The translations under genes and the position numbers were made by a program. A DNA stretch of 35,279 nt, taken from positions 1 to 35,279 of the forward strand of contig CAIKAS010000052.1 of assembly GCA_903825445.1 (NCBI GenBank), read 5' to 3'. The notes under the pieces were generated by a model. The model did not search any database. It was not told the DNA's origin and worked only from the letters and a program-made list of their open reading frames with translations. This stretch comes from an uncultured Acidobacteriia bacterium (GTDB lineage Bacteria > Acidobacteriota > Terriglobia > Bryobacterales > Bryobacteraceae). Each line of letters begins with the position of its first letter. The first letter of the stretch is position 1. Positions 27,201 to 33,200 of the stretch are shown in pieces.

Positions 27201-30200
27201 GCCAGCTTCGGCCCCGGCGTACAGGTGACCGGAACTAACGTCACTGGCTCCGGTGCGGCCACAGCGAATGTCACAGTTCTGCCCACGGCCACCGTCGGAA
27301 CTTATACCGCGCAGATGAGCACCAACCTCGCGGGAGGCGGGCAGGAAGTTGCCACCAAGGCCAACGCCTTCACGATCAACGCAGGCAGCGCCGCCATTAC
27401 ATCGGCGACGCCCACCACTCCGGCAACTATCCACCAGGGTGATACGGACGACACGATCGTCATCACCGGCAGCGCTACGCACTTCAGCGCATCCAGCCTG
27501 GTCGCATTCTGCAACGGCATCACGCCGGTACAGATTAACTTCAACACGACGACCCAGTTGACCGTCATCGTGAATGTCGCGTCCACAACCGCAGTGGGAG
27601 CCTGTGGAGCCACCGTTACTACAGGCGGCGAAATTGCCACTGGCGCCAGTCTGTTCAACGTCCTCGCCGGTATTCCAATCGTCACCAACGTAAACGCGAA
27701 CAGCGCAGCGCAGAACGCTCAGAACCTGAACGTAAACGTCACTGCCCAATTCACCCACTTCGTACAGGGCACGACCACCGCCAGCTTCGGCGCGGGAATT
27801 ACAGTCAACGGGATTGTCACTGTGACCAGCCCCACCACTGCCACCGTCAATATTACTGTTCTGTCCACAGCCACGGTTGGCTTCCGGACAGTCGTCATGA
27901 CCACCAACCTGGAAGTTGCCAACGGCACGAATCAGTTCAGCGTTACGGCTGGTCAGCCGCAGCTCCTCAACATAAATCCGAATACGGGGGCGCAGAACAG
28001 CACCCAGACTGTCACCATCAACGGCCTGTTTACGAACTTCATCCAGGGAACCTCCGTCGTAACCTTCAGCGGCGGTAACGTGACCGCTGGCGTCGCGCAG
28101 GTAAATGGCCCGGCACAGCTCCAAGTGTCCGTAACCGTCGCTCCGGGAGCATCGGCCACCGCCCGCACAGTCACCGTCACTACCGGCGCGGAAGTAGATT
28201 CGCTGGTGGGTGCATTCACAGTACTGCCCGGCGCTCCAACGATCCTGACTATCAGTCCCAACGTCGGTGTGCCGAATACAAACAACCTGCAGGTCACGAT
28301 TACGGGGCTGTTTACCAGCTTCACCGCGACCGGCAATCCGAACCCCACCCAGGCCAGCTTCGGCCCGTTCATCTCGGTCGGTGGAGCGGCGGAGGGCGCT
28401 TATGGCCCGATTAACGTAACCAGCGCGACAACTGCGGTAGCGACTATCAATATCGATCCAGCCGCCACACCGGTGCCGTCCGCGTGGCCCGTCAACCTGA
28501 CTAACATCGATAATCCGTCGGCAGTCGGTATCAACATCTCGGTTCCGAACGGCTTCACTATTCAATCCATTACGCCAACTGCTCCGTCCGTGCTCTCCGT
28601 CAGCCCGCAGAACGGCGCGGGCGGAGTTCCGCTCAACACCTCTTATACGGTGGTTTTCAGCAGCCCAATCAACGGAGCCACGGTCGCGGCAAATAATGCA
28701 TACCTCGTCAGCACGGCGTACGGCTGCAATTTTGCCTATGCCATCGCGTCTACATGGAAAGTTGATGCCTCGGGCCGCATTCTGACACTGACGCCAACTT
28801 CAGTACTCGCGGTCGGCCAGGGTTACTACTTCTGCCTCAATCAGGGTGGCACGCCGTACATTAAGGATCCGGCCAATAACACTATCGGTGGAAGCGACTG
28901 GTCATTCACTACCGGCTTCGCGGTCAGCAATACAGGCCCCACACTGCAGGCTTCCAATATCGCCACTGTCTCGCCCGTTTCAGGTGCGGTAGTTGCCGGC
29001 GACACAGGCATCGGCACTAACGTCACGCCGATTCTGGGCTTCAGTACGCCCCTCGATCCCGCAACGCAACTGGCGGGTATCACCGTCCTTGCCGGAGCCA
29101 CACCGGTTCCTGGCACATGGAGTTATAACAACAGCTACACCCAGATCACCTTTACACCTGCCGGCGGATTCACAGCCGGTACCAGCTACTCGATGAATAT
29201 TACGGCGGCGCTGACGGACACGGTCGGCAACCCGGTGGTCAATCCGCAAACGATTAATTTCAGCACGGGCGCAGGCGCCATTACGACAGGTGCGACGCTG
29301 CTCTCCTACACTCCGATCAGCAACAGTACAACGGGTGAAAATCCGACAATCCGAATGGTCTGGTCGCAGCCGATGAACCCGCTCAGCTTCACACAGGGCC
29401 AGTGCTATCTCTACCAGAACGACGTTGGCTTCTATGTCTCCGGCACCAGCATGTCCGTTTCCGCCGACCGCAAGACGTACACTATGAACCTGCCCGGCCC
29501 GCTGAGTCCGTCCACGTATTATTACTGGCAGTGCGGACCTGTGTATGACCAGGAGCAGCATTATTCGGGTTACCCGAACGTTTACTTCTACACTGGCACT
29601 ACAGTTGACAGCACGGCGCCCGTGGTTACCCTTGTTTCGCCGCCGAACGGCCAGACTGGCGTGCCTGTGAACGCCCCGGTCTATGTCCTGCTTAGCAAGC
29701 AGATCGATCCGACAACAGTAACGAACAACGCCATTACACTGAGCCCGGCAGTCGCCGGCACGGTATCACTGCCCACAGGCAGCACGACCATGACGTTTAC
29801 GCCGGCGGCGAACCTCGCCACCAGCCAGACCTATACCATCAACGTCTCCGGATTCTCCGATTTGGACGGCAATGCGCTGACGCCATTCAGCAGCACCTTC
29901 ACCACAAGTGCGTCCGCAACTCCAGACACAACAAACGGAACCGTCTCGATGCTTCCTTCCAGCGGAACGACGAATGTTCCGACGAACACTCAGGTGATCT
30001 TCAACTTCTCGAAGACCTTCGACCCGACCACCGTTAACACCTACGGTGGCGGCAATATCCGTCTGTACGACAACACCGCGGGAACGTACGTCAATGGCGT
30101 TATCACGATGAACGGCGCACTGAACAGTGTCACGTTCACACCCGTCGTGTTGCTGGAACCGAGCCATCAGTACTGCGGCTACGGCGCGTATCCATTCACC

Positions 30201-33200
30201 AACTATATCCGCGATCTCGCGGGCAATACTTTCGGCTGGGTCTACAGCCAGTGCTTCACGACTGCCACGGGCACCGACACTACCCCACCCCAGGTGATCT
30301 CTGTTATGCCGACTAGCGGCGCGACCGGAATCGGCCCGAACAACCCGGTAACGGTCACGTTCTCCAAGCCGATGAACCCGAACACGCTTTCCAGCCAGAA
30401 TGTGGCGATGTACGTCGGCACTGCGCTCTACTCAACCAACTTTAACCGGTCGTTCGATTCCACCAGTCTCACCTTCAACCTGGGGAACCTGTCTTACAAC
30501 ACCACATACACGGTAGTGATTACCCCGAATGTGACCGACCTGGCGGGCAATAATCTTGCCGCCCAGTATGTCTCCACATTCACGATCATGCCGCAACCGA
30601 CAACGACAGTGCCGAACGTTACCGCGGTACACCCGTCTTCCGGCGCAACCGGAGTGCCGACGAACGCCTCTATCACGTGGTTCATCAGCGAACCGCTCAA
30701 TACCGCGACTGTGCCTGGCGCGATCCAGGTTTCGCAAAACGGTGTTCTGATCAACGGCACCGTTACCTATGGCAGCAACAATCAGGTCGTTGTCTTCACG
30801 CCCACAGGAGGCTTTACGGCGGGAAGTTACGTGACTGCATTCTTCACCAGCGCCGCCACAGATAACAGCGGCAACCCGCTGACGAGCTACCAGAGCAGTT
30901 TCTCGATCGTCCCCAACCTGACCACGACTCCTGCAACGGTAGTTGCCTTCACGCCTTCTGAATACTCGAACACCAACACAAGCAACACGGTGATCGAAAT
31001 GGAGTTCAGCAAGCCGCTGAACACGGCCACGGTGACAGCCGGCAGTTTCTTCGTGACGGAGTATGACAGCACGCCGGTCACCGGGAATTTCACATTCCTG
31101 AACAACAATACTGTGATCCGGTTCACACCGACGGCACCGCTGCCAGGTGGTCCGTATTACCGTGTGCATTACGAGAACACAATTACCGACTCCACCGGTC
31201 TGGCAATCGCCGGCGCGGCGGACAACACGTGGTATTTCTATACGAACGGCTCGGCCTCCGTAAACTCGACAACTCCATCGGTGACGTCTATCGCGCCCAC
31301 TAATGGAGCTCCCAATATCGGCACGAATTCGACGATCCGCGTCCAGTTCAATGAGCCCATAGACCCGTTCACAATCTACTCGCCCTCGCTCAGCCTCAGT
31401 TCGGGCGGCTCGCAGATCCCGTACAATGCCAGCTTCGATGGCTCTGGCACAATCCTTACCATCGTGCCGCAGGCCGCCTTGCCTGCGTCATCGACCATCA
31501 TTGTCGGCTTCACTTCGGGCATCACGGACTATGCAGGCAACGCGATGGCTGCATTCAACCCCGTGTTCTTCACCGGCGCGACGCCGGACTTCACCCGCCC
31601 GGTCGTGGTCAGCGCCAACTTCACCAACGGCCAAAGCAACGTCCCTGTCACGTCAGTTTTCACGATGACCTACAGCAAACCGATTGACACACGGACTGAA
31701 GTGCTGAACAGCAATGTTTATTTGTACGACAACGTCCTCGGACAGTATGTAGCCAGCAACATGACCTTCAGCACCGACGGGACTCAGGTCACGCTTCAGC
31801 CGGTTTCTAATCTGCCCGTGAACCACAACTTCTACATCTACATCGACAGCGTGCAGGATCTGGATGGCAACCAGATGAATAACGCCTTCAATTGGTCCTT
31901 CACGACGGCATTGGTTGGCCCTTCGGGTGGTCCGGTCGTCACGTTCACCCTGCCGCCGACCGGCTTCCAGGTTCCGACTAACTTCAAACCGGTCGTGCAG
32001 TTCGACCGACCTGTCGATTTCACCAGCCTCGGAGGGATCACGCTCCAGCAGGGCGGCAACCCCGTGCCGTTTACGATCTCCGGTAGTGGCGGCAACACCA
32101 TCGTCAACCTGGCGCCTACCGCGCTACTGGCGGCCAATTCTTCGTTCACCTTCACTATTGCTGGTGTAAAGGATACGGCCGGTAACACCATGGCCGGCAG
32201 TTCAGTGAGTAATTTCACCACTGGCGCCAGCGTTGACCTTGTTCCACCGGTCGTCACCAACTACGAGCCGGAGAACGGCGTCACCACTGGAACCAACCCG
32301 GTGATCCGCCTCACGTACAACGAACCGATCAATCCGATCCTTTCCAATGGCGTTGTGTATCTGCAGAACCAGGTCACGGACGTGAGCATGCCCGGCGTGA
32401 CAATCTCGACCAGCGCCGACCTGAAAACGCAGACTTTGTCGTACCCGACAGCACTCTCGCCGAATACTTCTTATTGCTGGCGGACCTACAATGTATATGA
32501 TCTGGCTGGCAATTACACGACTCCGAATGGGGAGTGTTTTACGACCTCGTCCGGTGCAGTCAATTCTGCGCCCACCGTAACTTCCGTCACGCCGCCCAAC
32601 GGCCAGACGGGAGTACCGATCAACGCGCTGATTCAAGTCCTGCTGAGCGCGCCAATCGATCCCACAACTGTGAATATCAATTCGATGACGCTGACGCCCG
32701 CAGCGCCAGCCGGCTCCAGCGTGTCCCTCGCCTCCAGCGGCCAGACCATGACACTCACGCTGGGTGGCACCCTCGCCGCCAGCACGACGTACCAGCTGAA
32801 CGTGGGAGGATTCAAAGACGTGAACGGCAATACCGTTACCGCGTTCACCAGTTCGTTTACAACCTCGACGTTCAATGTCACTTCCGGCGGTACCATTTCG
32901 CTCACCAGCCCGGCACCGGGTTCTGTGGGAGTCGCAACGACCGCCTCTATCACCGTTACCCTGAGCGAACCAGTAGATCCGAATTCGGTAGCTGGAAATC
33001 TGATCTTCCTGCTGCGTCCGAATAACAACGGCAATGAGCAATTGCCTGGTACGACCGTTATCGGCAATGGCGGCTCCACGCTGACGTTTACGCCGACCAG
33101 CCCCATGCCGCCGTCCACAGTGATGTCGCTTTACGTGGGTTATCCCTGCTGCGGCGCCAACTACCTGTATGATCTGGCGGGCAATACGCTGAGCTACATC

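Noticed and set aside
27195..28565. 456-codon open frame on the minus strand inside the giant gene
   Set aside because: It is antisense to a continuous repeat-coding frame. Frequent ACC, GTC and AAC codons on the plus strand leave few stops on the other. Its translation is Arg/Asp/Gly-rich without any domain, and many similar antisense frames occur along the whole repeat region.
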